In this document: positions 63,254 to 64,000 of the stretch, piece after piece | How the letters are laid out: every line of letters begins with the position of its first letter | Numbering within the stretch: the stretch's first letter is position 1 | Assembly (NCBI GenBank): GCA_027532555.1 | Contig: JAPZTJ010000021.1 | Location: 1 to 64,000, forward strand | Source of the DNA: Aquidulcibacter sp. | GTDB lineage: Bacteria; Pseudomonadota; Alphaproteobacteria; Caulobacterales; Aquidulcibacteraceae | DNA length: 64,000 nucleotides | Reading direction: 5' to 3' | The notes under the pieces: generated by a model | What the model saw: only the letters and a program-made list of their open reading frames with translations | The model's database searches: none | Told to the model about the DNA's origin: nothing | Program-made: the position numbers and the translations under genes

Positions 63254-64000
63254 ATGGACATTTCAATTCGCGCGATGATTATCGCGATGGGCGCTGCCGC
63301 TTTGGCTGCGCCAGCGTTTGCGCAAGAAGCGCCAGCTACCAAGGAAGCCGAAGTCGTCGTTGTGACCGGTACCCGCGTGGCAGCGCGCTCCGCACTCAGC
63401 ACTGCTGCACCTGTCGACGTCGTATCGGCTGCTCAATTGGCTCAACAAGGTTCGCCAGAATTGAACCAGCAATTGGCGATTGCATTGCCAAGCTTCAACT
63501 TCCCGCGTCCAGCCATCGTGGACGGCACTGACTCGGTTCGTCCAGCAACCCTGCGCGGCTTAGCTCCAGACCAAACCTTGGTCTTGGTGAATGGCAAGCG
63601 TCGTCACACAGCGTCGCTGGTCAACATCAACGGTTCGATCGGTCGTGGCTCTTCTGCAGTTGACATGAACACCATTCCAACCGGCATTTTGGAAACCGTT
63701 GAAGTACTTCGCGATGGCGCATCAGCTCAATATGGTTCTGACGCCATTGCCGGCGTGATCAACTTGCGCCTGAAGCAGCGCCGCGAAGGCGGCAATGTCA
63801 CCGTGTCATATGGCCAGCGCCAAACCACGGTCACAACCGATCCAGCACCCGCTTTGCCAAACGGCACCACGAACTTCACTGGAGCTAACATTGTTGCCAA
63901 TCCAAGCTGGCAAGCAATCAAGTCACGCGATGCAAGCGACGGCGCTACCACCACGGTAAACGCTTGGGTCGGTTTGCCTTTGTTTGACAATGGCTCTTTG
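63254..64000 (+). CDS. TonB-dependent receptor, N-terminal part (cut by window end)
   Basis: The first 249 codons of a receptor that continues past the window. A signal peptide (about 1-23, ending PAFAQE) is followed by the TonB-box-like EAEVVVVTGTR, then the plug with LRGLAPDQTLVLVNGKRRHTASLVN and VEVLRDGASAQYGSDAIAGVINL. The plug is closely related to that of the receptor at 39583, so the two are paralogues. The ATG has AAGAGGA upstream. The 241-base gap upstream holds TTGACTTGAA-type promoter candidates I cannot confirm. Ligand unknown. Confidence 0.92.
   Translation, partial: MDISIRAMIIAMGAAALAAPAFAQEAPATKEAEVVVVTGTRVAARSALSTAAPVDVVSAAQLAQQGSPELNQQLAIALPSFNFPRPAIVDGTDSVRPATLRGLAPDQTLVLVNGKRRHTASLVNINGSIGRGSSAVDMNTIPTGILETVEVLRDGASAQYGSDAIAGVINLRLKQRREGGNVTVSYGQRQTTVTTDPAPALPNGTTNFTGANIVANPSWQAIKSRDASDGATTTVNAWVGLPLFDNGSL

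Overview
The window reads as chromosomal DNA of an alphaproteobacterium, most likely a member of the Caulobacterales or a relative (Hyphomonadaceae or Aquidulcibacter-like). This is inferred from four things. There is a clear CcrM-type GANTC methyltransferase beside rnhB. The F0 ATP synthase genes form their own cluster (atpI-atpB-atpE-B'-B) without F1 genes. The block smc - two dsbA-like genes - dciA - mutY - ccrM - rnhB resembles, as I recall it, the origin-proximal half of the Caulobacter chromosome. TonB-dependent receptors and acyl-CoA enzymes are prominent. I see no phage, integrase, transposase or CRISPR array; this is mostly housekeeping and catabolic DNA with dense short operons.

Layout. 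1-2.6 kb: repeat-rich intergenic DNA, an SCP-x-like thiolase and a glutathione transferase. 2.6-5.1 kb (minus): phosphotransferase, DUF6285 protein and a DUF3089 protein in one overlapping operon. 5.1-8.8 kb (minus): a complete ferric-iron-type ABC importer. 9.0-10.7 kb: an RhlE-like DEAD-box helicase with a hairpin-rich leader. 11-22.3 kb: lipid and acyl-CoA metabolism (PlsC-like acyltransferase, feruloyl-CoA-synthase-like ligase, KAS III-like enzyme, GST, carboxyltransferase PccB, TPP enzyme, MDR oxidoreductase, enoyl-CoA hydratase, acyl-CoA dehydrogenase). 22.3-27.0 kb: GIY-YIG protein, a CAU tRNA, SIMPL protein, SbtA-type bicarbonate permease converging on a beta-carbonic anhydrase, and an NfeD/paraslipin pair. 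27.0-27.5 kb: a gene-free region with three DnaA-box-like 9-mers at an exact 12-bp period, two GANTC sites and a structured, terminator-ended segment. 27.5-30.1 kb: LysR regulator divergent from a sterol-desaturase-like gene and a membrane protein. 30.2-35.6 kb: tandem glycine riboswitch followed by gcvT-gcvH-paiB-gcvPA-gcvPB. 35.7-39.3 kb: OafA-like acyltransferase and the F0 operon. 39.6-42.2 kb: TonB-dependent receptor. 42.4-53.6 kb: chromosome maintenance and cell cycle genes (smc, dsbA-like pair, dciA, mutY, a histidine kinase, ccrM, a repeat-containing secreted protein, rnhB). 53.7-64 kb: MATE exporter, conserved unknowns, MDR oxidoreductase, Gfo/Idh/MocA protein, nadE, methyltransferase, acyl-CoA ligase and the start of a second TonB-dependent receptor cut by the window edge.

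How they work together. The glycine cleavage operon is the best regulated unit: a two-aptamer glycine sensor precedes genes for T, H and both halves of P protein, with a PaiB-family gene translationally coupled in the middle. SbtA and carbonic anhydrase together suggest inorganic-carbon handling. The acyl-CoA genes suggest growth on fatty or aromatic acids. CcrM with four GANTC sites in its own upstream region suggests methylation feedback. The intergenic region at 27.1 kb is the least explained and most interesting stretch: it could be a DnaA-controlled promoter or a replication-origin-like element. No finding amounts to a proven new system.
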